Source of the DNA: Clostridiales bacterium
GTDB taxonomy: Bacteria > Bacillota > Clostridia > Christensenellales > Aristaeellaceae
Reading direction: 5' to 3'
Assembly (NCBI GenBank): GCA_012523405.1
Contig: JAAYIN010000011.1
Coordinates: forward strand, 1 to 64,000
Length of the DNA stretch: 64,000 nucleotides
Notes under the pieces: generated by a model
Seen by the model: the letters and a program-made list of their open reading frames with translations, nothing else
What the model was told of the DNA's origin: nothing
Databases searched by the model: none
Position numbers and translations under genes: made by a program
Shown here: positions 9,024 to 16,856 of the stretch, piece after piece
Layout: the number at the start of each line of letters is the position of its first letter
Numbering within the stretch: the stretch's first letter is position 1

Positions 9024-9962
9024 TTAAAATAGAGCATTTTCGCTGGAAACTTTTTTGACAATTAGATTCGCACTTAACACCAATATAAATCCAACGATCG
9101 ATTGATAGAAGCCTGCTGCGGAAGACATGGATACATTGCCCTGCGCAATCAAGCCGCGGTATACATAGGTATCAATGACATTGGTGGTGGAATAGAGCAT
9201 TCCTGAGTTTCTAGGCACTTGGTAAAACAAGCCGAAATCAGAGTAAAATATACGCCCGATCGATAATAGGGTTAGGGTAATGATCGGCGGAATCAGCGCA
9301 GGAAGCGTAATATGACGAATCTGCTGCCATTTGCTTGCGCCATCCAGTCCTGCTGCTTCAAACAGTTCAGGATCAATGCCGTTAATTGACGAAATATAGA
9401 TGAGGCATCCATATCCAACGCCTTTCCATAGGTTCACGAAAATCAATATAAATGGCCAATGCTTTGCTTCATTATACCAATAGATTGGATCCATGCCCAG
9501 CGCAGGTAGGATTGATTTATTGACAATGCCATTTTGCATACTAAGGAATGCAAAGACAATATATCCGATGATAACAGTAGACATGAGATAGGGAAATAGT
9601 ATGATTGATTGATACATTTTCTTGAGGTATTTGTTTCGCACATCACAGATGAATATTGCAAATGCCACACCAAAAAACGCAAAGAGAAACATAAAGGCAA
9701 TATTATATAAAAGAGTGTTGCGTGTGATCAGTAAAGCATCATTGGTTGAAAACAGGTACTTAAAGTTGTCAAAGCCCACCCAAGGAGATTGAAAAATACC
9801 AATATTGAAGTTAACCTTTTTAAAGGCAATGACCAACCCAGCCATTGGGATATAATTATTAATCAGCAAATAGATTGCACCGGGTAAAAACATCAAGTAG
9901 AGAGGAATCCATCTGCCCCACTTTGACAAGCCCTTGTGCGACAGCTTTTTCTGCGTGTTCAT
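9024..9962 (-). CDS. Carbohydrate ABC transporter permease, LplB/MalF type
   Basis: 312 residues from the chosen start. The open frame extends 39 codons further to 10079, but AAAGGAGG sits 7 bases before the ATG at 9962 and MNTQKKLSHKGLSK reads like a normal N-terminus, so the shorter form is preferred. Six membrane helices and the EAA loop (PELFEAAGLDGASKW) are present. It forms the inner-membrane channel with the LplC-like protein, moving a sugar or oligosaccharide delivered by the solute-binding protein. Confidence 0.9.
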   Translation of the reverse strand: MNTQKKLSHKGLSKWGRWIPLYLMFLPGAIYLLINNYIPMAGLVIAFKKVNFNIGIFQSPWVGFDNFKYLFSTNDALLITRNTLLYNIAFMFLFAFFGVAFAIFICDVRNKYLKKMYQSIILFPYLMSTVIIGYIVFAFLSMQNGIVNKSILPALGMDPIYWYNEAKHWPFILIFVNLWKGVGYGCLIYISSINGIDPELFEAAGLDGASKWQQIRHITLPALIPPIITLTLLSIGRIFYSDFGLFYQVPRNSGMLYSTTNVIDTYVYRGLIAQGNVSMSSAAGFYQSIVGFILVLSANLIVKKVSSENALF

Positions 9963-10056
9963 TGCCAGGCCTCCTTTAATGGTAAAAGCTATCGGAGCTG
10001 CCGCACGTTCGCACGGCAGCTCCTCTGTCATTAGTTTATGAAAATATGAGTATCCT

Positions 10057-11508
10057 TTATTTTGTTGCCAGCCATGCATCTAGTTGGGCTTGCTTCTCAT
10101 CAATGACTTTTTGTAGGCCGGCGGCATACAATGCATCATTGAACTGTGCTAGAACAGTATCAGGATCGACAGAGCCTGTTTCCAGTGTCTTCTTGTACTG
10201 ACCTTCTACGTTCTTTAGTGCAACCAGTTCATTGGAAACAGCGGAAGATTCATAGATGAAACCAAAAGCCTTGGACTTCTGAGCTTCGTTGTTGAAAGCT
10301 TGATAACGTTCCCAGATATCAGAAGCATTGCCTTCCCAAGGATACGCGATGAACTGGTTGGGTAGCTCCCAGCCAATGTTCAGGTTGTAGGCATTGTTTG
10401 TTGCGTCGATGCCTTCAGGGAATTTGATAATTGTTTTTTCGTCATTTGCAAACACATAGTGCTCGCCTTCAATGCCCCAGTTGATTAGGTTCATGAACTC
10501 AGAATTTGTATATGCGAAATTCAGGAATTGCATTGCCTTTGCAGGATCTTTGCTGTTGGAGGCAATACCCCAGTTGAAGAAGTTGACGGAATACGAGTAC
10601 AGATTGCTTACGTTTTCAACATAAGCAGTAACCAACTCATAACCAGTGGTCTTTTCTTCTTGAATCAAGAAGTCAGGCTTGATAGGAGATAGGTATGCAA
10701 ATGTGTTGCCAGCTTTGAGTAGATTTTGATTGGATTCTGTGGTTGTTGCTGCATCCAGCATAATGTATCCGGCTTCATACCAATCGCGAACGAGGTTTAC
10801 GCGGCGTAGGTATTCTTCAGTTTCATACATATTGACAACTGTTGTATCCTGGCCGCCGTTATCCAAAACACCGAAGCCATCATACATTACGTCCCAAGAC
10901 TCAACCTGTGTAACGATGTTGATACCAACCAAAAGATTCATTGTGGGTTCTCCAGCATGGATCTTTTCGAAAATAGGGGTTAAATCTTCATAGGTTTTGA
11001 TGCTGTCAACATCGATTTCATACTTATCAACGATATCTTTGCGCATAACGATACCCGATAGGCTTGCAGATTCTTTGTTAGCAGGGATACCATACAAGAA
11101 TCCATTGATTGCGCCGCCCGTAGCAATATCTTCGCCCATGGATTCGATGATACCTGTGCCATGCTCTTGAATAAGGTCTGCCATGTCAACAAGGAATCCA
11201 TTGGTGACAAAGGAAGATGCGTTGATGTAAAAAACAGGGAGAATGTCCAGTTCGTCGCCGCCTGCAAGCATAAGCTGTTCCTTTTGCTCGTAGTCGCCAA
11301 ATCCAAGCTGGATGACGTCAAAGGTCATGTTGAGTTCCTTTAGCGTTAGCTCATTGATCGCAGCAAGAACTTTGTTCATTTCCGGCTGTTCATTTCCGAT
11401 ATACGCCATTGTGATATGATATGGGTCTTCTTGCGCGAATGCGGAGAATCCAGGCACTAATCCCAAAGCAAGTACAGTAACAAGTAACAACGACAACAGT
11501 TTTTTCAT
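10057..11508 (-). CDS. ABC transporter extracellular solute-binding protein, LplA type
   Basis: 483 residues, first gene of the sugar operon, with AGGAGG 8 bases before the ATG. Residues 1-26 form a signal peptide ending in FSAFAQ. The body matches large family 1 binding proteins that capture oligosaccharides. Gram-positive members are normally lipoproteins, yet no lipobox cysteine is present; an AFA-type signal peptidase I site is seen instead. The protein would then be free or wall-held rather than lipid-anchored. Confidence 0.88.
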   Translation of the reverse strand: MKKLLSLLLVTVLALGLVPGFSAFAQEDPYHITMAYIGNEQPEMNKVLAAINELTLKELNMTFDVIQLGFGDYEQKEQLMLAGGDELDILPVFYINASSFVTNGFLVDMADLIQEHGTGIIESMGEDIATGGAINGFLYGIPANKESASLSGIVMRKDIVDKYEIDVDSIKTYEDLTPIFEKIHAGEPTMNLLVGINIVTQVESWDVMYDGFGVLDNGGQDTTVVNMYETEEYLRRVNLVRDWYEAGYIMLDAATTTESNQNLLKAGNTFAYLSPIKPDFLIQEEKTTGYELVTAYVENVSNLYSYSVNFFNWGIASNSKDPAKAMQFLNFAYTNSEFMNLINWGIEGEHYVFANDEKTIIKFPEGIDATNNAYNLNIGWELPNQFIAYPWEGNASDIWERYQAFNNEAQKSKAFGFIYESSAVSNELVALKNVEGQYKKTLETGSVDPDTVLAQFNDALYAAGLQKVIDEKQAQLDAWLATK

Positions 11509-11590
11509 ATGGAGGCCTCCTCTTTTTTTGTTCGTTCATATTTGACATATATCTCCGTCAAATTTCTATGAACTTTGTTTTGATGAGTAA

Positions 11591-11619
11591 AATTTATCAT
11601 GTTGATACGCGTTTGTCAA
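11591..11619 (-). promoter_or_regulatory. Promoter of the sugar operon
   Basis: On the minus strand, TTGACA (11614-11619) is followed after 17 bases by TAAATT (11591-11596), about 80 bases before the binding-protein start. The -35 box is perfect and the -10 box weak. Confidence 0.55.
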
Positions 11620-11648
11620 CAGTAAATTTACTTCATTATTTTACTGTT
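11601..11648. promoter_or_regulatory. Candidate LacI-family operator palindromes
   Basis: The divergent promoter region holds GTTGA-N10-TCAAC (11601-11620) overlapping the minus-strand promoter, and ACAGTAAA...TTTACTGT (11619-11648) with an inner perfect GTAAATTTAC. Either could bind the adjacent LacI-type repressor. No experimental or comparative support is available here. Confidence 0.4.
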
Positions 11649-11653
11649 TAGAT

Positions 11654-11681
11654 TGACACAGCCACTTCAACGTGCTACAAT
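11654..11681 (+). promoter_or_regulatory. Promoter of the LacI-family regulator
   Basis: TTGACA (11654-11659), a 16-base spacer and TACAAT (11676-11681), about 38 bases before the regulator start. It overlaps the 3' edge of the palindromes, so autoregulation is plausible. Confidence 0.6.
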
Positions 11682-11719
11682 CATGTTATGATTTTCAAAA
11701 GAATAATCGGAGGAACATC

Positions 11720-12769
11720 ATGTTGCCTAAGAAAAAAACCACCAAGCCACGCATTATCGATATTGCTCAAGCAGCAGGCGTATCTGTTGCAACTGCTTCC
11801 AATGTCCTATCAGAGCGTAGACAGGTCAATTCCGATGCAGGGCGTCGGGTCATGGAAATAGCCAAGGAAATGGGATATACACGCACACAAAAAAGCACTA
11901 CTTTTCGTAAAACCATCCACTTTATCATATACAAAAAACATGGCAAAGTCGTTATGGACACGCCTTTTTTCTTCGAAATGATTGCTGGCATTGAGCAGGC
12001 ATGCCGCGATCAAAACTATGAACTCTACACTTCATACCTTAATATGTCCGATGCCGCCGATCTGAAAGAGCGTGTTCAAGCAGTACTCTATGACAAGAGC
12101 ACCGCTGTGCTTTTGCTTGGAACCGAGATGAACGATGAGGATTTAGCACCTTTTTTGCAAGCATCTGTACCGCTTGTTGTGGTAGACAGCCACTTTCAGA
12201 ATTTGAATGTGAATACGGTAGTGATTGACAACCACCGCGCTGCATACATTGCAACCAATCATCTGATCCAATCAGGTCATACACGCATTGGCTGCATTGG
12301 ATCATCCATCCCATTTCACAATATGCGTGATCGCTATGCCGGCTATCAAAGCGCTTTGAGGGATGCCGGATTGAGCATCGATCCAACGGACATGTTCTAT
12401 GTCGAACCAACCACCGAGGGTGCGCTCCGTGATATGAAGCAAATACTCGCCGAACGCACCACGACGCTTCCCACCGCATTTTTCTCAGCAAACGATATCA
12501 TGGCTGTTAGCGCAGCACGTGCGATGATATCCGTCGGTATGCATTTGCCTCAGGATGCCTCCATTATTGGTATGGACGATGTACCGCTCTGCCAAATCAT
12601 CAACCCGCCCTTGTCCACCATTCGCGTTCCGAAAGCTGCCATCGGCGCAACTGCCGTGCACCGGCTGATCAAAATGATTGAGCAACCAGACGGTATTTAC
12701 ATCAAATCATTCGTAGGGGTTTCTCTTGTTGAACGTGATAGTGTTCTGGTGCTCAAGTCAAACAAGTAA
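11720..12769 (+). CDS. LacI-family transcriptional regulator
   Basis: 349 residues. The N-terminal helix-turn-helix (IIDIAQAAGVSVATASNVLS) is followed by a periplasmic-binding-protein-like sensor domain with the usual IGMDDVPLCQIINPPLSTIRVP segment near the C-terminus. The frame opens at 11672, but CGGAGG before the ATG at 11720 fixes the start. Transcribed divergently from the sugar operon, it most likely represses that operon until its sugar or a sugar phosphate binds. Confidence 0.9.
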   Translation: MLPKKKTTKPRIIDIAQAAGVSVATASNVLSERRQVNSDAGRRVMEIAKEMGYTRTQKSTTFRKTIHFIIYKKHGKVVMDTPFFFEMIAGIEQACRDQNYELYTSYLNMSDAADLKERVQAVLYDKSTAVLLLGTEMNDEDLAPFLQASVPLVVVDSHFQNLNVNTVVIDNHRAAYIATNHLIQSGHTRIGCIGSSIPFHNMRDRYAGYQSALRDAGLSIDPTDMFYVEPTTEGALRDMKQILAERTTTLPTAFFSANDIMAVSAARAMISVGMHLPQDASIIGMDDVPLCQIINPPLSTIRVPKAAIGATAVHRLIKMIEQPDGIYIKSFVGVSLVERDSVLVLKSNK

Positions 12770-12798
12770 CAAATAAATGAACGCAGCGTAATATCCGC

Positions 12799-12838
12799 AA
12801 ACTTTCTATCAAACTCATATTTGATAGAAAGTTTTTTG
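12799..12838 (+). terminator. Rho-independent terminator after the regulator
   Basis: A 14-base stem (12799-12812 with 12820-12833) followed by six T residues, 30 bases after the stop codon. Confidence 0.85.
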
Positions 12839-12843
12839 ATGCA

Positions 12844-12906
12844 GCGGCGCATAGGAAGACTTAAACCCCTGACCTTCGCATTGTGAATGAGACGTGCTAA
12901 TGCCGC
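12844..12906 (-). pseudogene. tRNA-Ala relic lacking the D arm
   Basis: On the minus strand this reads as a decayed copy of the intact tRNA-Ala at 16538-16613. Twenty bases are identical (12864-12883 versus 16559-16578, covering the anticodon 3' side, variable loop and T stem). The acceptor ends still resemble it (GCGGCAT), but about 13 bases of D arm are missing and the T loop is altered (TTTAAGT). It cannot fold as a working tRNA. Same orientation as the intact gene, so the two form a direct repeat 3.7 kb apart. The rest of the 300-base gap before 13071 holds no gene I can recognise. Confidence 0.7.
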
Positions 12907-13070
12907 ATATCCACTATTACCCCGTTTGAATGCCAAATAAGCAAAGACTGCAGCGGTATTTTTAAAGGTTCGGGCTCTACTTATATCGAATCCATGATTA
13001 TTCGATATTTCTCTCTTTGTAACGAAATACATCTTTCTGCAACTAAATAGGTAAGAGGAGGTGAGTAAGG

Positions 13071-13784
13071 GTGAACGACTTCGGTGCGATCTATGAGGAG
13101 CATCAAACAATGGTGTACCGATTTCTCTTCCGAATGTGTCGCCAAGAGGCATTAGCAGAGGAACTGACACGGGAAACATTTTATCAAGCGATGCGAGGCT
13201 GGAAACGCTTTGATGGGAAAAGCAGCGTTTCCACTTGGCTTTGCGCCATTGCCAAGAATCTTTACTACTCAAGCTTACGGAAAAAACCAGAACTGCCGCT
13301 AGCTGACGTGCACCACACCAAAATGCCTGATATGGCTGAATCGCTGCTTCAAAGTGATCGGCAGATGCTGGCGCTGCGACTGCTGCACCATTTATCTGAG
13401 CCTTACCGCGAAGTATTTACCCTGCGCACGTTCTGCGATCTGAGCCACGGACAGATCGGTGAACTATTTGAAAAGTCGGACGGCTGGGCACGCGTCACCT
13501 ATTACAGAGCCAGACAGATGTTGATGGAAGCGATGAAGATGGAAATGATTGAGAATGACATCCTTTGCAGTGAGTATCAATCGGACGGTATGATCATTTC
13601 CACCACGCAGATTTCAAAGCTCCTGAATGTCAATCCAACCACATCGGTGAAGGCTGTCAGCAAGCTCACGGACGAGGGAATTCCGTATAAAAAAAAGAGG
13701 GCTTGGCATGTGCGTCACCAGCGGGGCAAAAGAGATGATCCTTGCGCGGCGCAAAGAAGATTTTATTGGTACATACATTCCTGA
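13071..13784 (+). pseudogene. ECF-type sigma factor frame run into a GntR-type frame
   Basis: A GTG start with a strong AGAGGAGG site opens a 237-codon frame. Residues 1-156 match an extracytoplasmic-function sigma factor: region 2 (YRFLFRMCRQEALAEELTRETFYQAM...STWLCAIAKN) and region 4 (LSEPYREVFTLRTFCDLSHGQIGELF...ARVTYYRARQMLMEAM). From about residue 157 the chain becomes a GntR-type DNA-binding domain without a break, so a deletion seems to have joined two genes. The end is out of frame after an A8 run. The sigma part may still be functional on its own; the fusion as a whole looks accidental. Confidence 0.65.
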
Positions 13785-13863
13785 ATTGGTCAGCGAAGCA
13801 GAGAAACTCAACATTTCCCAAAACAATTTGTTTGAGATCATCAGGAGGATACAGCATGATTAG
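13539..13863 (+). pseudogene. YtrA-like GntR regulator, frameshifted
   Basis: The winged-helix segment (IISTTQISKLLNVNP...VSKLTDEGIPYKK) matches small GntR regulators of the YtrA type that control ABC transporter operons. About 15 N-terminal residues are missing. At 13689-13696 there are eight A residues; with seven, the frame would continue as [21 protein letters not shown] and on to a stop at 13861, overlapping the next ATG. This indicates a one-base insertion. The neighbouring ABC ATPase relic is the usual partner of such a regulator. Confidence 0.7.
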
Positions 13864-14397
13864 GCTCAATGGCGTTACCAAAAGCTATGGGGGCTCATTA
13901 GCCTTAGATAATATTTCAATCGATCTTGATGAGAACAAAATCAATTGCTTGCTAGGCTGTAATGGGGCAGGAAAAACGACACTTTTGAAGATCATGGCAG
14001 GTTGTCGATCTGAGTAGCGGCAGCATTGAGGTTGATGGAAAAGCTTGCAGGCAATACAGAACTAGTGGACATGGTCAGCTTCATTGAAAATAGAGCTTCC
14101 GAGTTTAATGCACGATTGGATCAATTGATTGAGATGGCGAGCTGCCTGAGCTCTGAGTTCGATACCGACTTTGCCCTCAAGATGGCAAAGAAGTTCCATC
14201 TGGATACAAGCAAGAAATACCGCCAGCTTTCTCTGGGGATGCAGACCATGTTCAACACCTTGTTAAGCCTTGCAAGCAATCGCAGAGTCATCATTTTGGA
14301 CGAACCGCTGCTGAGGCTTGATGCCATCATGCGCAACAAGTTTTATAATCTGCTCAATGACAGCTTTGCAAACTGTCCGCGCACGATTTTGATTTCC
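13856..14397 (+). pseudogene. ABC transporter ATP-binding protein, broken
   Basis: An ATG with AGGAGG upstream begins a normal ATPase ([13 protein letters not shown], Walker [10 protein letters not shown]) that stops at 14017. The homologous sequence resumes in a second frame from 14004 ([13 protein letters not shown]) and in a third from about 14050, with a worn signature (LSLGM) and Walker B (RVIILDEP). It ends abruptly at RTILIS near 14397, where an unrelated coding segment takes over. At least two frame breaks and a truncation make it non-functional. It was probably part of a GntR-controlled ATPase/permease operon. Confidence 0.75.
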
Positions 14398-15203
14398 ATC
14401 GTATATCACTTCTTCAATCATCATTCAAACCCTTTAGCGCTCATACTTTATATACTGATCCTGCCTCTTTATTTCTCCAACGTCACTGCTATCGTCCATG
14501 TGAATGTAGATCGACGTGACTTTGAAATCGAACTTGCATTGCAAAAAGAACTAACGTCAAAGCGCGAACCCGACGGCACGCATCCGCTCACATCGATTGA
14601 AGAGATTTTAATCAATGTGGATCATGTGGATGTCCCTGGCAGGCAGCTACCTTTTCACGCGGTTGCATCGCCAGAGTGTGTGGCGCAAGCGGTTCTGCTA
14701 AAAGCAGCTTTGCAAAGGCACTCATCAAGTTTTGTCCGATTTCTGGTGTATCCTATAACGGCATTCCGATTGCCGACGTTCGTAAGCGCGACCTTCGCGA
14801 GCGTGTGGAGTATCTATCACAAAACATCCCTATTATCAAAGGTACGCTACGCGATAACCTTTTCTTCGGCGGCAAATGGTCTGCTGAAGCCGAAGCACAT
14901 TTTAAGAATGAGCCTGTTTTGCAAACCATTCTAGCCGATAAGACACTGGATACCGAGATACTTGACAGCGGTGCAAATCTCTCCGGCGGCGAAAAGCAAA
15001 AGATCGCTCTTGCCAGAGCCCTCCAGCGTGGGGCGGACGTTTTGATACTTGATGATATATGCAGCAACATCGACAAGGCATCTGCGAGTGACATCTACAT
15101 ACACCTTGACAATGGATGCCAATCCCGCATCACCATCATCATCACCCATGACACGCTGCCCGAGAGTTTTGTGGACGTTGAACTGAATACATATACAGAT
15201 TGA
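14398..15203 (+). pseudogene. Exporter-type ABC transporter, 3' remnant
   Basis: Codons from 14398 encode the last membrane helix and linker of an ABC exporter (LILPLYFSNVTAIV...GTHPLTSIEEI), then the nucleotide-binding domain, which shifts frame near 14676-14690. The second part reads GASGSAKSSF, a Walker A with the last Gly changed to Ala, then LSGGEKQKIALARAL and LILDDICSNID. The N-terminal membrane domain is absent. The frameshift, missing 5' half and damaged Walker A show a dead gene joined to the preceding relic by deletion. Confidence 0.75.
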
Positions 15204-15225
15204 CCTATGCCTTATATGAAAGAAG

Positions 15226-15408
15226 TCAAGAAAAAAGCGCAATTCCGGAATCCTTCTTCCAGTTTTGCGCTTTTTTACGGTTATACACTTTTGAATCCTC
15301 TAGTCTGCGGGTAACGGGATTCACACCCAGCCATGTGCCTCGCCTCTTTTGGTCAATTTCTCGCTGTTTCTTTTTGGTGAGTTTGTCATAACAGATATGC
15401 TTTTCCAT
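15226..15408 (-). CDS. Small basic conserved hypothetical protein
   Basis: 60 residues, very rich in Lys and Arg, with RRGTWLGVNPVTRRLEDSK in the middle and a KKAQNWKKD tail. I recall similar short basic proteins of unknown function in Clostridia. GGAAAGGGG lies 8 bases before the ATG. No domain is recognisable; its charge suggests RNA, DNA or ribosome contact, but nothing in the sequence proves it. The last codons lie inside a hairpin terminator shared with the opposite strand. It stands among pseudogenes, so its survival suggests it is real and useful. Confidence 0.55.
   Translation of the reverse strand: MEKHICYDKLTKKKQREIDQKRRGTWLGVNPVTRRLEDSKVYNRKKAQNWKKDSGIALFS
15231..15276. terminator. 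Hairpin terminator overlapping the small basic gene
   Basis: AAAAAAGCGCAA (15231-15242) pairs with TTGCGCTTTTTT (15265-15276). On the plus strand it ends the decayed ABC segment; on the minus strand it covers the last codons of the 60-residue gene. Confidence 0.65.
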
Positions 15409-15444
15409 AATAACAGCCCCTTTCCATACAATTCAGTATAGACG

Positions 15445-15474
15445 AAAACCCTTGAGATATCAAGGGTTTTTTGA
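15445..15474. terminator. Hairpin terminator after the tRNA relics
   Basis: An 11-base stem (15445-15455 with 15460-15470) flanked by A and T runs. On the minus strand it follows the tRNA-Val-like relic directly, as expected for the end of an old tRNA transcript. Confidence 0.7.
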
Positions 15475-15480
15475 TTTGAG

Positions 15481-15551
15481 TGGTCTGTGTTAGACTCAAA
15501 CCATTGACCCCATCGATGTGAAGATGTGCTCTACCGCTGAGCCAACAGACC
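15481..15551 (-). pseudogene. Degenerate tRNA-Val-like gene (CAC loop)
   Basis: Minus strand. The 7-bp acceptor stem is perfect (GGTCTGT with ACAGACC) and the D arm is normal (GCTC-AGCGGTA-GAGC). The anticodon loop carries CAC (valine) but is one base short. The T stem has only three pairs, the T loop is TTTGAGT, and no CCA is encoded. At 71 bases it is probably no longer a working tRNA. Confidence 0.5.
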
Positions 15552-15573
15552 ATAATGCTCTCTATGCTAAAAT

Positions 15574-15620
15574 AGTTGGTTAGTTTATCCACCGTGCTCC
15601 AACCAACTGACAGTAGACCA
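15574..15620 (-). pseudogene. Possible 5'-half tRNA fragment
   Basis: Minus strand. The text GGTCTACTGTCAGTTGGTTGG continues into GAGCA and resembles the acceptor and D arm of a tRNA, but no matching anticodon or T arm follows. It lies just upstream of the tRNA-Val-like relic. This is pattern recognition only and could be chance. Confidence 0.3.
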
Positions 15621-15687
15621 TAGGACTTGCGACCTTATAAAAGAGGTACAAGTCCTATTTTATTACCCTCGCGTTCACCAACCTTCG

Positions 15688-16242
15688 CTATTGATTTGCC
15701 GCTCTGTATGATTTGATATGTTTCTTAATCTTCTTCATTGCCCAATCGTAATGGCTTGACGTTGCAGACACACAGTAACTACCTAAAGTGGAAGCCCCCG
15801 TCCATGAAAAGCTATTTTTTCTAAACAATTCATCATTAGAAAATGTTTCTATCAGCTTTATGATACTAGTATGACTTTCTTTTACCATTTCCTTTGCATT
15901 AGTATATCGTGTGCTTTGGTGGTTTTTCCAAAACTCAACATTCATCTGACCATAAGATTTCCAATTGTACGGTGCTGGAATAAATGGCTTTGCTTCACCC
16001 TTTTGATTGCTACTGACCCAATTCAATAATAATTGGTGCCACTCATGCAAGTGAATCAGTACATCCCTCAGATTTTTATCACGCGCCCAATGAGCTTCCT
16101 TCTGCTTTTGCAGAAAATCATCATCAAAATTGAAAGTCGCGTTTTGTTCCTCCTCGGATAGACTATCAATCAAATTCCATAGTTTTATATACTGCTCATT
16201 TGCTGCTTCCAGCAGATCCGGCTTTGTTGTCGCTCTGGACAT
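15688..16242 (-). CDS. ClbS/DfsB-family four-helix protein
   Basis: 184 residues with the ClbS/DfsB (DinB-superfamily) pattern: an N-terminal TKPDLLEAANEQYIKLWNLID helix, WARDKNLRDVLIHLHEWHQLLLNW with paired histidines, PAPYNWKSYGQMN, and a C-terminal SATSSHYDWAMKKIKKHIK helix. ClbS protects colibactin producers by opening the toxin's reactive ring; most relatives have no known job. No toxin biosynthesis genes are nearby. It stands alone between terminators. Confidence 0.8.
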   Translation of the reverse strand: MSRATTKPDLLEAANEQYIKLWNLIDSLSEEEQNATFNFDDDFLQKQKEAHWARDKNLRDVLIHLHEWHQLLLNWVSSNQKGEAKPFIPAPYNWKSYGQMNVEFWKNHQSTRYTNAKEMVKESHTSIIKLIETFSNDELFRKNSFSWTGASTLGSYCVSATSSHYDWAMKKIKKHIKSYRAANQ

Positions 16243-16321
16243 GATTCATTCCACTCCTTTTGCTTTGACACTGTATATCTATATTATACAACAAATAATG
16301 TGACAACAGCGTGTCATCTTA

Positions 16322-16356
16322 TCTGCTGTATAAAAGTTTTTATTTCATACAGCAGA
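16322..16356. repeat. Perfect 10-base inverted repeat
   Basis: TCTGCTGTAT (16322-16331) and ATACAGCAGA (16347-16356) with an AT-rich 15-base loop, just upstream of the ClbS-like gene. No T run follows, so it may be a regulatory hairpin rather than a terminator. Confidence 0.35.
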
Positions 16357-16423
16357 AATGATTGGCATAAACCCGCACCACCTAGCCAACATAGAAAATA
16401 GTTGAAAGAGGCTTAGACAAAAC

Positions 16424-16463
16424 AAACAGAGCGGTCAGATTTCAAAATCCGACCGCTCTGTTT
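16424..16463. terminator. Terminator of the tRNA-Ala transcript
   Basis: A 13-base stem (16424-16436 with 16451-16463) with A and T flanks, about 75 bases after the tRNA on the minus strand. Confidence 0.75.
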
Positions 16464-16537
16464 CTGTTTTGCCCTTAGAACCACACCACTGTTGCAAAGC
16501 CGCCTTTGAAATAATAGGTGATCGTCTTTGGGCCGTT

Positions 16538-16613
16538 TGGTGGAGCATAGGGGATTCGAACCCCTGACCTTCGCATTGCGAACGCGACGCGCTACCAACT
16601 GTGCCAATGCCCC
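16538..16613 (-). tRNA. tRNA-Ala (anticodon CGC)
   Basis: 76 bases on the minus strand including an encoded CCA (16538-16540). The acceptor stem is GGGGCAT with ATGCTCC, the anticodon stem TCGCG/TGCGA encloses TTCGCAA (CGC, reading GCG), and the T arm is AGGGG-TTCGAAT-CCCCT. The D stem has one A-C mismatch. A consensus promoter lies about 75 bases upstream. Confidence 0.9.
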
Positions 16614-16685
16614 ATATTTACAGTGTTTCGTCCTATTAACCCAATCTGCTACTTCGATGTGTGAAGTAGATGCTCAACGGTAAAT

Positions 16686-16714
16686 ATTATATCAGTCGTA
16701 CATCGAAATTGCAA
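16686..16714 (-). promoter_or_regulatory. Promoter of tRNA-Ala
   Basis: Minus strand TTGCAA (16709-16714), 17-base spacer, perfect TATAAT (16686-16691). Confidence 0.65.
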
Positions 16715-16856
16715 GACTAAATTCATTTCTTGCATCGATATATTTTCCGTCTAATTGGAGTATGTAGTTGTAACCTTACCAGCAACCAAAACAATACGGC
16801 GCTTTGTTGACAAAATCCATTTGCTTTGAGTGTCAAGATGGAGGATTCACGTGTTT

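Noticed and set aside
12697-13272. 191-codon minus-strand frame
   Set aside because: Covers the regulator end, terminator, tRNA relic and start of the sigma gene; not a protein.
16413-16607. 64-codon minus-strand frame containing LVARRVRNAKVRGSNPLCS
   Set aside because: This is the translation of the tRNA-Ala gene, a common false protein.
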